A stretch of DNA of 64,000 nucleotides from Ctenosaura bakeri (taxonomy: Eukaryota > Chordata > Lepidosauria > Squamata > Iguanidae). The DNA is taken from the NCBI GenBank assembly GCA_948474755.1, contig CAOLHI010001240.1:558001-622000 (forward strand). Direction: 5' to 3'. Below are positions 11,445 to 23,169 of this stretch, one piece after another (positions within the stretch are counted from its first letter, which is position 1; each line of letters begins with the position of its first letter). The notes under the pieces were generated by a model. It ran no database searches, had not been told where the DNA came from, and saw only the letters and a program-made list of their open reading frames with translations. Made by a program: the position numbers and the translations under genes.

Positions 11445-12624
11445 GCAGAAAGAATGCAATTTGCCCCAATGAGTTTTCTTGGCTGAGCACTCTGGTCTCC
11501 TGGAGTTCTAGTCCAACACTCATTCAAATTCTGACTAATAATTCATGAGGAAGTTCAAGAACACTTGGTCTAATTTTGCCTGATCTTTTCAGGGGAGGCT
11601 TTGTCTTATGGGGTCAACCAGTAAACCCCAATTTCAGAATCCATGCTTAGGGATCACATGTATTCCCTTCTTCTTCTGGCATGGCTTCAAGGAGGAATTG
11701 GGAAGTTTTTATTTCTAATTTAGATTAGTTGCACTTGCCATACAGCATGAACTTCACAAATGGTAGTTAATCTTAAACAGGGTTGCTTTTAAAACAATCA
11801 GCTTCAAATCATGGGTTGATGGAAGCTGTTTGTTCAAACAAACTGGAGTTACTGTTAACCACAGTTTAGGGTTCAGATGACATCACAAACTTCAGTTGAA
11901 ATCAGAAGTGAAAACTGCCAAACTCTTCCTCAAAGCCATGCCAGGAACAAGGGAGGCATCTTCACTAACTGAAGGCTTAAAATGGGTTCTTGTTGCAGCA
12001 TGAAACCATGGTTTAATGTGACATTTGAGTAATGAAATTTTCAGTAAGAATATGTATATATCACTCCAGTGTCTTTAAATATCTGAATATGACTTGAATT
12101 TGGGCAGAAATTTTCTACACATTAGTGGGAAGATGCATGTGTTTTTAGGTGGTAAAACAGCTGCATACAATTGGTTTCTTTTACTATGTTAACACATTAA
12201 CATTATCCGAATTACAGTTGGCATGGATATTTCTGTACTCATCCTGTGCAGATATATTCTTTGAAGCATGAAGCAGTTATGGGTATATGAAAGACAGAGA
12301 AAGAGAGAGAGAGAGATTGAGAACTGAATTAAAATGAACTGCCAATTCATTTTGAATGGGAAGATATGAAATGATGGGAATGGTAAAAGTGAAAGGAAGT
12401 ATTTATGATATGACTCCTTGGAGAAATCATGAGTGTTTGAAGTGGCAGAAATCAATAATTATATATTTTATAGGAAAGGTTTATAAAGTAATGCCAGTTA
12501 ATTATATTAGGAAGGATATTTCAACCAGACTTCTTTCCTCTGTTTTTAAGTCCCCACGGATGTGAGGCAGCAGTTTAAATAAGGAAGAAAAGGACTTTGG
12601 TAGCAGATAAGGTGATGCAGTAAT
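11445..12624. other. Unassigned sequence
   Basis: Nothing recognised apart from a GA-rich run near 12295-12320. Confidence 0.4.
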
Positions 12625-13710
12625 AGGATCATAGAATCATAGAGTTGGAAGATACCACAAGGATCATCCAGTCCAACCCCATGCCATTTAGGAATACACA
12701 ATCAAAATTACTTCAGACACATGGTCATCCAGCTTCTGTTTAAAAACTTCCAAAGAAGAAGGTTCCATCACACTCTAAGATAGCATATTCCACTGTCAAA
12801 TTGCTCTTACCATCATGAAGTTCTTCTTAATGTTAGGTGGAATCTGTAGGTTGAAGCCACTGCTCTGTGTCCTAGGGCATTTCTGCATGTCGTCGCTATT
12901 CCGCAATAGCAGTGGGTTGTTTCCAGTTCAGGAGCTGTGCTTCTGCATGATGCTATCACTATCCAGCTGCTATCTCACCCCCAAATGTCGCCAAACCACC
13001 ATATTCTATTTGCAGAAAAAATCTGTTAAGCACATTCTTTAGCACTTCAATCCTGTCAGCCGGCTCACTGCAGAACTGTAATAGCACTTGATAAGCGCTT
13101 CCTGCGATCACGGGTCCAGCAGTGGGCAGCTGTGGATGTGCCCAGCTTGTCCCTCCCTCAGTGACTCCCATGGCTGGTAACTTTGAAATCTATCTCCTCT
13201 TCATGTTTATTTTAAATTTTTCTTTTGAGATAAAACTGTATACTTTTTTTTACTACATTTTTAGGCATTATAGCATGTAAATACAATAGTGTACTAGCAT
13301 GTTTAGTATGGCTTCCAAAGAAAAACAAAAATGAAAACAAATCCCTCTGACCAATCAGGGATGGTGGGTGAGGTGAAGGCAGGGAAAGGGAGTGACCAAG
13401 GACACTATGGTACAGAAGGAGCACTGGTGGCAATACCGCTACTCATCCACTTAAAGTGGAAGAGTGCAGAAATCAGGGTTCCCAATCTGCCACCATCGCA
13501 TGAGTGGCAATGCTGGGATTGTAACGGTATATCATGCTAATGTTGTCTAGTCTGGAAATGGTCCTAGTCTCGAAACAAGCCTGCTCAGTCCTCTCATGAC
13601 ATTCCTTTAAATATTTAAATATAGCTATCATGTCACTTCTTAACTTTTTTGTCTCTTCTCCAGGCTAAACATATTCAGCTCCCTAAGCCTCTCCTCATAG
13701 GGCATGGTTT
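12625..13710 (-). repeat. CR1 LINE 3' end, split by a MITE
   Basis: Begins on the plus strand with the CR1 tail (ATAGAATCATAGAGTTGG) and runs backward through the RT C-terminal region to 12874, then resumes at 13567 (CTCGAAACAAGCCTGC, AAATATAGCTATCATGTCAC) up to GGGCATGGTTT at 13710. The left and right parts join at the repeated CTA. Only the CR1 3' end is present; no open frame survives. Confidence 0.85.
12875..13563 (+). mobile_element. Harbinger-like MITE, subfamily K copy 1 (689 bp)
   Basis: Flanked by CTA at 12872-12874 and 13564-13566. Ends GGGCATTTCTGCATG and GAAATGGTC are inverted. It matches 37200-43288 (outside its L1) over its length: shared blocks include TATCCAGCTGCT, AGCACTTCAATCCT, TACTCATCCACTTAA. 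No transposase or large frame. Confidence 0.8.
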
Positions 13711-14362
13711 GGAATGCCCTTTGAATTACTGTAATTCAATTTACGTGGGGCTGTTTTTGAAAAGTGCTCAGAAATTTCAGCTGGGCCAAGGAGCTATGAT
13801 CAGACTGTTAAGGGAGAACACAACTCTCTTGCTGTAACAGCTCTACTGACTGCTAGTTTGTTTCTGGGTGTAATTCAGAAAGCTGGCTGTGACCTATAAA
13901 GCCATCTACTGCTAGGGTCCAGGATATCTGAATAACTGGGCATCTCTATATGATCCTGCCTAAATATTAAGATCTTTGGAAGAGGCTCTTCTCTCAGTCC
14001 CTGTGCCTTCCTAGGCATGCTTGGTGGGTATAAGGGCTAGAAAGCCTTCTCAGTGGCTGCTCCCAACTGTGGAACTCCCTCCCGGTGGAAGATAGGATGG
14101 CGCCTTCCCTGCTCTCATTCTGCTGCAAGTGAAAACTTTCCTATTCTATCAGGCTTTTGAAACTGAATGCAACAGACTTTTAATGGCTATGCTATTTTGT
14201 TGTTTTATATTCTATCTTCTAATAAATGTTAAAATGGTTATAATTCTATAAATTGTTTAATTGCTTTTGAAGATATTTCCAATATGTTTCTACTGATGTT
14301 TTAACATTTGCTAAGTTGTCTTGAGTCCCAATACTGTAAAAAAAACATGATATATATGAAAA
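13711..14362 (+). repeat. L2 LINE 3' fragment
   Basis: Translated piecemeal it follows L2 ORF2's end: a segment like GFGMPFELLxFNLRGA, then QKAGCDLxSHLLLGSRISE, then the block around GTGGAACTCCCTCCCGG (WNSLP region) and CTTTCCTATTCTATCAGGC (KTFLF region). The 3' UTR ends in a run like TTGTCTTGAGTCCCAATACT. It abuts the CR1 fragment directly and is heavily mutated. Confidence 0.7.
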
Positions 14363-14379
14363 ATATTAGCCAGAATCCT

Positions 14380-14990
14380 CTATGGTAGTTACAAATGTAT
14401 ACCCCAGAGTTACAGACTTGTGACTTGTGCATTGATATATATGGTTCCTAGTTTAGGTTCCTATATGGTTCCTAGTTTAGGGGTCTAGGTACAGACTATG
14501 AGCCAGGGTGTTGTACTGGTCTGAGCACTGGGCTGTGACTAGGTTCTGTTTCCCACTAGGACATGAAAACTCACTGGGTGACCTTGGGCAAGTCACACCC
14601 TCTCAGCTTCAGAGGAAGGCAAAGGCAACCCCCACAGAATAAATCTTGCCAAGAAAACCCTGTGATAGATTTGATTTAAGGTTGCTGTAAATCAGAAACA
14701 ATGTGAAGGCACAAAACAACAAGGGACAAAGTCCCCCAATCCCTTACTTAAAGGAAGCAGCTGCTGCAATCAGTGGGGGTCTATTCTCCTGCCAATGAGG
14801 AAGCAGCTACCTGTTGTTCCCGCCCAGTCTTGTATGAGCAACCTCAGCATGAGGGGGAATTGTGGCAAGGATCCTGTTCCTGCCTGTTGCACTGAAGATT
14901 ACTCACAGTAGGGGGTGGGAATGGCAACCAGCTGCTTCCCAATTGGCAGGGCAAAAGATCCCCATTGATTGCAGTCACCGCTTCCTGCTA
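14380..14990. repeat. Family Y repeat copy 1, split by a SINE
   Basis: Matches 34105-34450 in two parts: the left block around TACAAATGTATACCCCAGAG and the right block (GGATCCTGTTCCTGCCTGTTG, CAGCTGCTTCCCAATTGGC, CTGCTAA). The SINE at 14500-14722 lies between. A 20-odd bp direct repeat of TTCCTAGTTTAGG lies at about 14447-14483. Superfamily unknown. Confidence 0.5.
14500..14722 (+). repeat. tRNA-derived SINE
   Basis: Head GAGCCAGGGTGTTGTACTGG, body TGGGTGACCTTGGGCAAGTC and CAGAGGAAGGC, tail GAAGGCACAAAACAACA. B box degenerate. Confidence 0.85.
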
Positions 14991-15115
14991 AATCCAGATT
15001 AGGGAAATTGGGCATGGATTCACTGTGTAGCACCATAACTACAGTGCTTATGCATACAGGATTCTGGCTGATAATAATAATGTGGCAACTTTTCTTGAGA
15101 ATTCACACATTTGGG

Positions 15116-15368
15116 CAGTCATGTAGGGACTGGGGGAAGACGATGGGGCCGTGAGCCCCCAGCAGTAATTTTTTGAGAGAGCTGCCACTCCTGGCCTGCC
15201 CTTCTCCACTTGCTGTAGCCCTGCCCCCATGTGACATGGCCCTGCCCCCGCATGACATGGCCCCACCTTGCATGACCTAGCCCCACCCCTCTGCAATGTA
15301 GCCCCGCCCCCACTCCTCCACCCAGCCCGCCCCTGCTCCTTCTCTGCACACTCCAAGCTACACCGCTG
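15116..15368. mobile_element. hAT-like MITE with internal C-rich minisatellite
   Basis: Flanking 8-mers are catttggg (15108-15115) and catttgga (15369-15376), 7/8 identical. Ends CAGTCATGTAG and CTACACCGCTG are inverted. From about 15219 to 15322 it carries roughly five tandem units of 20-21 bp with consensus like CCCTGCCCCCGCATGACATGG. Confidence 0.65.
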
Positions 15369-16355
15369 CATTTGGAGGCATGTTAGAGAAATAAAATGCA
15401 CACAAAACGGAGTGCACTTTTTAAACTTGAACAGCTAAAATGGGTGCAATTGGAAAAATATACAGAAATGCACTATAATCAATGGAGGGGGGACAATATA
15501 CACAATTTAAGGGAAGTGTATAAGTAAACAAGCACATTAGGAAAAATGCATAAAACTTTGAATGAATTTTCCATACTGCAAAAATAAAGAAAAAAAGCTT
15601 TGCAACACAATGTGAAAATAGCATGGAAGAAAATGCAGGTAGAAATCTGGAGAAATATAATGGGATTGAGAGCAATAGATTTTTGCATGTCTATAGAATT
15701 CCTTCTAGGACCCAGTAACTGTGGCTGATCCATCTATTTATAGTACTCATTCACATATCGATTCTTTTTCTCACCCGGCCCCCATTTCTTTGTAAAGGGT
15801 TCCCATGCTGTTGCAGTATTAAAGTGTGATTACTGACTAACTGAAAGAGCTAACATTAATATCTTGAATTACTCACAGTAGCTACTGTTGTGAAAATCTG
15901 CCAGCTTTATTATGCTTATTACATTATGTTGAAAGCTACCCTATCTACGGCCACTATATTGTATGATAGACCTGAAGATCTGTTATAAAGATCCACTGAA
16001 ACCCTTCAAAGCCAGGATTCCTCTCAGCAATTCCTTATACAAAATATTGTTTGAAGATCTGGGCAACATGTTTGTTCAAGCAGCCTGTCACAAGTTGTAG
16101 AAAATTCAGGCAGAGGGAAATCTTGGAACATTTTGGGACCATGAAGACGTAGGTGGCTCTGAAAAGGATGGGGTGGTTAGTATTCTGCTTGTGATGTGCA
16201 ATCCTTTGAAGGATCCATGCAGATATGAGTCACACTGCATGTGACTGTTTCGCAGTTCTTTTTTATATGGCTAGTTCCTAGATAATTATTTAAATACATA
16301 GTCCCCCTTTTACTTTATGGTCCCAAGATGGAATCCATATGAATAAAACAAGCTG
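15369..16355. other. Unassigned AT-rich sequence
   Basis: No repeats or coding exons recognised. Confidence 0.4.
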
Positions 16356-16359
16356 AAAC

Positions 16360-17201
16360 TGTTACCCTGAAAATTGGGGGTCCCGCGACGGGCGCCAGGC
16401 TTTGCCAATTACGATACCAAAGATGGGGAAATTAGAACTCAGAGCACTGGTTTTGCTAGCGAGAGGGTAACGTAGTGAGATTTTTCACCCTATGTCTACA
16501 GCGTCAGGTTAGAGAGTGGCTAGACAAGGTGTTTCCAAACAATGAACAATTCATTATTAAGAACAAAACACCGAAGACAAACATAAACTAACTAGCTTAG
16601 AAAAGAAAGAGAGTTGCAAGGGGAGGCAATACGACCTGTTCCGTAGTCCTGGGGAGAGGTTGGAGATTCGGAGAAGAAAGCTCAGCTTGGGGCGCTGAGG
16701 GGAGTCCTTTAAACATACCAACAGCAGGGTGGGATGGCAGTCAAAGGTGATCCGAGGATCGGTTAGAAATGAAGGGTTTTTATAGGGAAGATCGTGCCTT
16801 TCGGCTATGGCAGTCCCAGAGGAGAACAAAAGAGGTTTCGGTGCTGGACAAAAGGATTTGGTGAGATCAGGTTTAGCATGATGGGATTTGCATGTAGAAA
16901 CAATGCCTTTGGCCGAGACGTTGATGGCCCAACTCACAAGAGTAATTTGACTGATAGCCACGTGGCTATTGAGGAGTCTGTGGCGGGAAGTTCCCTAAAG
17001 CTTCGGGTGAGTTTTGGGTTGCTGGCTACAAAGAGAAATGGAATGTAAACCATTAACGGCCAATCTCTGTCCGTGCTTATCCGGAGAACTTTGCGAACAC
17101 GTGAGATGAGGTAATCGCAACCAGTCCAGCTAAGGCCAAATTAAATGATATCAAAAGGATATCTGGGGGTCCTTACCAGGGGTGCCATAGCGGAAATAGC
17201 A
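16360..17201 (-). mobile_element. Solo LTR, family L copy B
   Basis: 842 bp on the minus strand with a perfect 4 bp duplication AAAC (16356-16359 and 17202-17205). On its own strand it starts TGCTATTTCCGCTATGGCAC and ends CAGGGTAACA, giving TG...CA ends. TATA-like TATAAAAA at 16784-16777. Shares CCAGGACTACG and CAGGTCGTATTGCC-type motifs with the other family copies. The reading frames inside (e.g. 16557-16961) are incidental. Confidence 0.8.
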
Positions 17202-17251
17202 AAACCACCATAAAAGTTCAGTTCATATCATAGTCCAGGCATAAGAAATGT

Positions 17252-17491
17252 GTGGCCATCCAAATAATGTTGGGTTGCTACTGTTGTACTCCCAAGCTAT
17301 TCAACACTTGGGTGGGAGTTGCACTCTAAAAGAATCTGAAGGAGTAAAAGTTGCTCACCATTTTCATAGTCCAAGGATAGAGAAGCTAAGACCTTGAAGC
17401 GATTTTAGACTTCATCTTTCAGATGCTGCTGCCAGCCTAACCTGTGATAACAGATTATGGGAGCTGTATTTGAAGACATCTGGATGGCCAA
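17252..17491. mobile_element. MITE with GGCCATCCA ends
   Basis: Ends TGTGGCCATCCAAATAATGTT and AAGACATCTGGATGGCCA are imperfect inverted repeats. Internal segments (GTTGTACTCCCAAGC, TATGGGAGCTGTATT) match the foldback MITE style at 4478-4578. Confidence 0.5.
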
Positions 17492-17942
17492 AGTTTCTCC
17501 GCTGCTGTCACAGCCCAATCTGATCTGTCTTTTATCTCTTGTTCTTGTATAAAAAGTACCCATGGCAAATTGTTCTTGAACTACATTGCTTTTTGTGGTG
17601 CATTTTAAAATCGGGGCCTCTGAAACCTGCTTTGAGTCTTCTTACTCTCCAGTGATCTTTGGTTTCCTCACAGAAACAGGAAATGTTGACCCTGATATCA
17701 ATAACTTCCTACTCCAGTATAGATTAGTTTAAAGGATACCTGGCTGAGCTAAAGATAGGTGGACATGAGAATCAATTGGTCAACCATTTATGTATGATAA
17801 GACTTGCACAAAGGTCTGACTAGAGCTTCTAATTTTGTTGCTTAGCCGATGAGCTGAAATTTAAGAGGATGATCAAAAAAGCAGAATGTACACTGAATTT
17901 ACTTCCTTGAAGTTCTGAGCTCTGACAATTTCAGAAATCCCC
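17492..17942. other. Unassigned sequence
   Basis: No element recognised. Confidence 0.4.
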
Positions 17943-18313
17943 TACCCTCCAAAATATCACAGACAAAAACTGTGAAACATGTGGCCAAGCAACATCAACC
18001 ATACAGTCTTGATGGCAAAAGGCATTAATGAAGAGGAATAGACAAGGCAGGAAGAGTTGTAGGAATTTGTTTTTCCCTGAGCCTACTGGGAACAGCAAGA
18101 TTCCACCTCTTCTTGCTCTCTCTCTGCCCTGCTCCATTAACTGAGTGCAAACTAGGTTTGTATTTTCAGCTCGGTGTGTAGCAATTGAACTAAGCTGAGG
18201 GTGGAGAAATGGGAGGAGGAGAGAAACTAGGACTTTTTAAAAGCAGCTGAAAAAGTGGGATGTCAGAGGGTTAACCAGGACTGTCTCTGCCAAATTTGGA
18301 CAGTTGGAGGGTA
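17943..18313. repeat. Old TIR repeat, family X copy 2 (uninterrupted)
   Basis: Runs from TACCCTCCAAAATATCACAG to GACAGTTGGAGGGTA, 371 bp, so it defines the family's full length. The ends TACCCTCCAA and TTGGAGGGTA are exact inverted 10-mers. Internal blocks match copies 1 and 3 (AACTGAGTGCAAACTA, TTTTAAAAGCAGCTGAAAAA). Confidence 0.65.
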
Positions 18314-18981
18314 TGAAATCTGGAAATAATTTCCCAAACTGTAGGTAATTATCAGAGCTTAGGAAGGTTATTGTTTGGACTACAGCTCCTAGAGTCTCCA
18401 TCCAGTATGACCTTGAGAGTATTCTGAGACTTGTAAAAAAAAAGAGAGATAGTGTAGCCTTGGAGATGGCAATGCAAGCAGATGTGCATCTGTTTTTGTT
18501 CACTGAACTTTGAAGTTTTCACCTATCTTTCCAGACAAATATTGCACACTTTTCTCTCCAGCCATGGCCATATGTATGTACTTCTAAATGTAGAAGTTCT
18601 TCAGCAGTGAAATGGAATTGGTGGCTTCTTCCTTCATCTCCTACGTGATGAAAAGTTGGCTGAGACCTAATTTTACTAACTGAATTAACAATGAATTGGA
18701 AAGTGTGTTGTTCTTGCTTTAAAAGAAACAGGAAATTAACTATGAACACACACACATACATATCTATAAGCATGCAGACTTTTTTCTCTTTTCCTTACAA
18801 GGAAATAAGGATGGCAAAGCCTTTTTACTGCTCTAGAACTTTATGAAAAAGCCATCCTGAAATGGAATATTCTTCTGTTTGGATCCTGGTCACCAAAACA
18901 TGATAACATGGAAATAATTCAAAGATTATTATTATAACTGAATCTCCTCAGATTTTAAAAATATGAATACTAAAATGTAGT
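18314..18981. other. Unassigned sequence with a small MITE-like scrap
   Basis: 18350-18400 contains TGGACTACAGCTCCTAGAGTC, resembling the interior of the foldback MITEs. The rest is unrecognised. Confidence 0.35.
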
Positions 18982-19219
18982 GAGATCTGACATGGTGTAG
19001 TGGTTTAAGTATTGGACTAGGACTCTGGGAGATCAGGGTTCGAATCCCTGCTTGGCTGTGGAATCCCACTGAGTGATCTTGGGCAAGTCACTCTCTCTTA
19101 TCCTCAAAGGAAGGCAATAGCAAACCCCTTCTGAACAAATCTTGCCAAGAAAATCCCTCAATAGGTTTGCCTTAACATCAGTATGAGTCAGAAATGACTT
19201 CAAGACACACAGCAACAAC
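18982..19219 (+). repeat. tRNA-derived SINE, best preserved copy
   Basis: A-box-like TGGTGTAGTGG and an exact B box GGTTCGAATCC at 19038-19048, then the body (TGAGTGATCTTGGGCAAGTC, AAAGGAAGGCAATAGCAAA, AATCTTGCCAAGAAAATCC) and tail (GACACACAGCAACAAC). It has the head-body-tail order of a squamate tRNA SINE and probably had a working Pol III promoter. Confidence 0.9.
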
Positions 19220-19512
19220 ACTAAACTGCAGGTTAATATAAGAATAGGCTGGACAGTTTGGCTCCTCTCCCTTCCTCCCAGATACAGTCCACCTTTAGAC
19301 GTTGACCCAAAGTTGAATCAACTGTGTTTTGTAAAGCTATGAGTGAGAGCTCCTTATATACCAGCTTCTGACTTGCATTAAACCAGAGTACCCTATTATT
19401 TCTGAATCAAGGAACCTTGTTTCAGTGTGTGGACAATAAGCGAGGATTTTAACGCAAACCAGCATCTCCTAAATTCCTTCTAGCAAAGGGAGGAACACAC
19501 AGCGGTGCAGCT
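19220..19512. other. Unassigned sequence
   Basis: Nothing recognised. Confidence 0.35.
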
Positions 19513-20015
19513 TACTTTTGTTGTTGCTGTTACTTGCTGTCAAATCAACTGATGGTTGAACTTATAAATGCAAGCCCTCTAAGGGACACAGTCATCAACT
19601 GTCCTGCTTGCAAACTCTGGGCCATGGCTTCTTGCTGAATCAACCCAGCAGTTATGCAGTCTTCCTCTTTTCCCACTGCGTTCCACTGTACTGAGTACTG
19701 TCGTCCTTTCCAGTGGGTTCTGTCCTCTCATGATATGTCCAAATCATGACAGTCTTTGTTTATGCATCTTAGCTTCTAATCAGAGTTCAGGTTTGATTCA
19801 TTCTAAGACACATTCTTTTGAGTTTTTGGAAGTCCATGATGCATTTCCTCCAGCGCTACATTTTCAATGCATAGTTTTTCTTCCCATCAGCTTCCTTCAC
19901 TGTCCAGATTTTACGACCATACATAAAAATTGGAAATATGGTGGCATGGATAATCATGGGTTTGGTATTTAATGATATATCTTTACATTCAGGATCTTAT
20001 CTAGTTCAATTGTAT

Positions 20016-20464
20016 CTGCCTTTCCACACTCTACCTGATCCTGATGATGTCCCCCAGGGAGCCCAGTAGAGTCTCTCTTGGGGGGGGAATGTGACAGGAA
20101 CTCTCCCCTCTGCACTGGCTGCCTGCGGGAATGGAGGCAGGGATGGAGGGAATGGAGGAGGCACGATAGCCATGCCTTTTAGTTCCACAGTGCAGCTGGG
20201 CACCGTTCCAGGCTGCGCTGGGACAGAAAGTTGGCCATCACACTTCCTGACCCTCCATAGCTCAGGTAAGTGCAGGAGGGCGGCAGAAGGGCTTCATGAT
20301 CACCGGTCATTGATGGGAAGAACCCATCAATGATTTGTGGCATGATCACACCACCTGGGGACAGGAGAAGTAAGAGACACAGAGGACATCATGCATAAGC
20401 TTCGTCCTGGTTCCATCCTTCTCCCATCCCCAATGCGGGATGATGACATCCTGTGGAAAGGGCC
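20016..20464 (+). mobile_element. Harbinger-like MITE, subfamily J copy 2
   Basis: Inserted in the BovB relic, which resumes coherently on both sides. Ends CTGCCTTTCCACACTC and GTGGAAAGGGCC; flanked by TAT (20013-20015) and TAA (20465-20467). It contains a stem TCATTGATGGG/CCCATCAATGA near 20306-20332. The exon-like module is acceptor AGTTCCACAG ending 20190, 75 nt (20191-20265), then CAG/GTAAGTG. Confidence 0.75.
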
Positions 20465-20868
20465 TAAGTTCTGATTTCTTGACTACAGTCTCCAGTAAGA
20501 TTAATGATTGAAGCAAAGAATAGAAAAAAAATTAACTATTTCAGTCTCTTCATTACTCACTTTAAAGTTATTTAAATAATCTGTAGTCATTATTTTGCAT
20601 CTTTTCACTATTCAGTATACTTATGATTTTGCAGTTTTTTCCTTATTTTTTGTCTATAATCAATAGTCATTCTAAGCCATTGCTATTTTCTGTAAATGAT
20701 ATGAGATCATCAGAATATCTTAAACCGTTGATGTTTGTTCCTCCTGTTTTCATATTTCCTTCCTCTGTGAATAATTCTGTTTTCATGTTATATGTTCTGC
20801 ATATAAATTAAATAGATAGGGTGATAAAATGCAGCCTTGTCTAAGCCCTTAACCCCGCATTCAATTTA

Positions 20869-20931
20869 TAGAATCATAGAATCATAGAGTTGGAAAAGAC
20901 CACAGGGACCATCCAGTCCAACCCTCTGCCA
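20869..20931 (-). repeat. Very short CR1 3' tail inserted in BovB
   Basis: About 63 bp with the CR1 terminal repeat (ATAGAATCATAGAATCATAG) and the conserved GAGTTGGAAAAGACCACAGG, CATCCAGTCCAACCC. A severely 5'-truncated CR1 insertion. Confidence 0.85.
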
Positions 20932-22427
20932 TCTCTGTACTGTGTCCTGACATTGGGCTCTTCTTCAGAGTATAGGTTATACACATCAAGACAATAAGAT
21001 GTTGTGGTATTCCCATTTCTTTTAGAGTGAACCATAATTTCTCATGATCTGTATGTTCAAAGTCTTCACTGCAATCTATAAAGCACAGGCTGAGTGATTT
21101 TCTTCTCAAATTCTTTGCTGTACTGAATTATTCAATATATGTTTGCTATACGATCTCTGGTTCCTCTCCCTTTTTCAAGGCCAGCTTGAACATCTATCAT
21201 TTTTCACTTCATATACAGTAAAAATCTTTCTTATAAAATCTTGAGTATCACTTTGCTTGCATGGCAAGTCAGTAGCAATACTATAATCCATGATGTCCTC
21301 TTACTTGGGGATTGGAATGTATATTGAATATTTCAAATCTGTGGGCCATTGTTTTGTTTATGATATTTGTTGTAGATTTTAGTTAGAATTTGGATGGAGT
21401 CTGTGTTTGTGGCTTGAAACAGCTTCACTGGTATGCCACCTGTTTTTGACTATTTATTTCTCCCTAGTACTTTGGGAATCTTTCCTACTTTACTTTCTAA
21501 GATTCAAGGTTCGTTTCCAAATGGTGCTTCCTTGAAGGAATCTATAATCCTGCCATCTCTTTTATAAAGTTCCTCAGTGTATTGCTTCCATCAACTTTTT
21601 ATTTTGACCTGATCACACAATGTCTTCCCTTGTTATTTACCAAGCATCCCTATTCTTGGTTTGAGTTACCCTTTGATTTCTCAGATACTGTGGAATAGGT
21701 CTCTTGTTCTACATTTTATGTCTCCTCCTCCTCCCCCTCCCCCCCCTTTTCCATTTATTATAATAATTCTCTTTGTTCCTACACCCAACTTGCAGAAAAA
21801 TTGTGTTCAGGAGTCTAACCCTGTCAACTACTATTTTAGCTTCTTGTCTCTCCTTAACTGCTTGAAGAGTCTCATCTGTCATCCTATGAGAACTTTATTT
21901 CTTTTTGGCTTCAGATATAGTCTTTTTGCATTCTTATCTGACATTGTCCCTGGTTTCAGTCCAGAGTTCTTCTTGTTCCTTGTCAATTATGAACCAATTG
22001 TCAATCTGTTCTTTTCATGGTCTTTAAATTCTGCAAGGATGTTTTTCAGGTTGTACTTTTGCAGAAGGATGGATTTATTGTACTTTAGCTTACTGTCATC
22101 TTTCATATTAGCAGTTCATGGTCCATGCCACAATCTTCTCCTGGTCTTGTTTTTGCAGACACAATGAAGCTTCTTCATCTTCTGCTTCTAATTATATAGT
22201 CTGATTTCTATATTGGCCATCTGATGATGTCAACATTTATGGTCATCTCTTTGGCTGTCTGAGGAATGTGTTTGCAATGAACAAACTGTTAGACTCACAA
22301 GATTGGATAAACTGTTTCCTGATTCATTTTTTGACCCTACTTTTGCATTCCAATCACCTATAATTATCTATATTTTCTATTTTGGTGTGTGATCAATTTC
22401 CTCCTGGACATCCATATAGAATCTTTA

Positions 22428-22542
22428 TTATTAATTCTATTTATTAAACACTTCTTTCCTGCCCTTCCTTCACTTCTTTCCTCCCTGAGATCCTACAAGA
22501 TCTCAGGGAGGTGCACAATATATATACATCTTTCTTTTTTTT
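22428..22542 (-). repeat. LINE/SINE 3' tail fragment with perfect hairpin
   Basis: On the minus strand: CACCTCCCTGAGATC ... GGAAAGAAGTG ... TTTAATAAATAGAATTAATA, resembling the A+T-rich 3' end of L2-type or L2-tailed retroposons. It interrupts the BovB endonuclease region. CCTCCCTGAGATC / GATCTCAGGGAGG (22480-22511) forms a perfect 13 bp stem with a 6 nt loop. Confidence 0.45.
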
Positions 22543-22975
22543 TCTTCATCAGCCAATATGGTGGGAGCATAAATTTGGGTTATGGTTATATTGATGTGTT
22601 TTTCCTGAATATTATTGAAATTATTCAGTCAGAGTTCACATTGTATCTGTTGCCTGCTTTTGCTACATCTGGACTCACAACCGATGCCACTCTGTTTCTT
22701 CTTTGATTTTCATTTCCAGAGCAAAATACTGTGCAATTATCTGACTGAAAATGTCTTATTCTTGTCCACTTAAGTTCACTTGGAAGTGCATCTACGTCCA
22801 GGAGTTCTCGTTTTATCATTTCTAACTTTCCTTGATGCATGCTTCTCACAGGAGTATGCAATCCCATCACCACGGAAAGGCGGAGCCAAGGTAGGGAAGC
22901 TTAACTACAACCTCATAAATCATGGTGCATGTCAATGGGGATAAATGTCAGAACATGGCAACACCAATTGAACAT

Positions 22976-23169
22976 TTGCTGTTTTTGTGTGCCTTCAAAT
23001 CATTTCCTACTTATGGTGACCCTATGGTGAACTTATCACAGGGTTTTCTAGGGCTGAGAGTGTGTATGCTGCCAAGGTCACCCAGTGGGTTTCCATGGCT
23101 GAGTGGAGAATCAAACCCTGTCTTTAGGGTTGTAGACCAACATTCTAAGCTCTACATCATGCTAGCTCT
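22976..23169 (-). repeat. tRNA-derived SINE
   Basis: The minus strand shows head AGCTAGCATGATGTAGAGC, a B-box remnant, body CCACTGGGTGACCTTGG, and tail GAAGGCACACAAAAACAGC. Confidence 0.85.

Larger units (their letters stand above)
19513..22885 (-). pseudogene. BovB/RTE LINE, near-complete decayed ORF
   Basis: Minus-strand relic of the BovB endonuclease/reverse transcriptase. From the 5' side: endonuclease start (SMHQGKLEMIKRELLDVDAL, then SELKWT) at 22873-22625; INITITQIYAPT near 22565; a GDW-type motif near 22330; a region equivalent to ANTxxxQxxxxxYTWTSPDGQYRNQ near 22250-22200. RT follows: SLCFIDCSEDFEHTDHEKLW near 21090; QGCILSPYLFNLYAEHI near 20830; RYSDDL (YADD box, both Asp kept) near 20710; then MYGR-IWTVKEADGKK near 19910 and FGHIMRGQNPLEKT near 19725. 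The 3' tail is AGCAACAACAA. Many stops and frameshifts. Three later insertions sit inside (20016-20464, 20869-20931, 22428-22542). BovB is known to have moved horizontally among vertebrates including squamates. Confidence 0.85.

Noticed and set aside
16557..16961. 134-codon minus frame
   Set aside because: Inside solo LTR copy B; not conserved in copies A, C and D.
19021..19060. tRNA gene at the intact B box
   Set aside because: The sequence follows the SINE consensus, does not form a full cloverleaf and continues into the SINE body and tail.
21661..22167. 168-codon plus-strand frame with hydrophobic stretches, resembling a small membrane protein
   Set aside because: It is antisense to the decayed BovB endonuclease region; the T-rich strand gives Phe/Leu-rich translation by composition.
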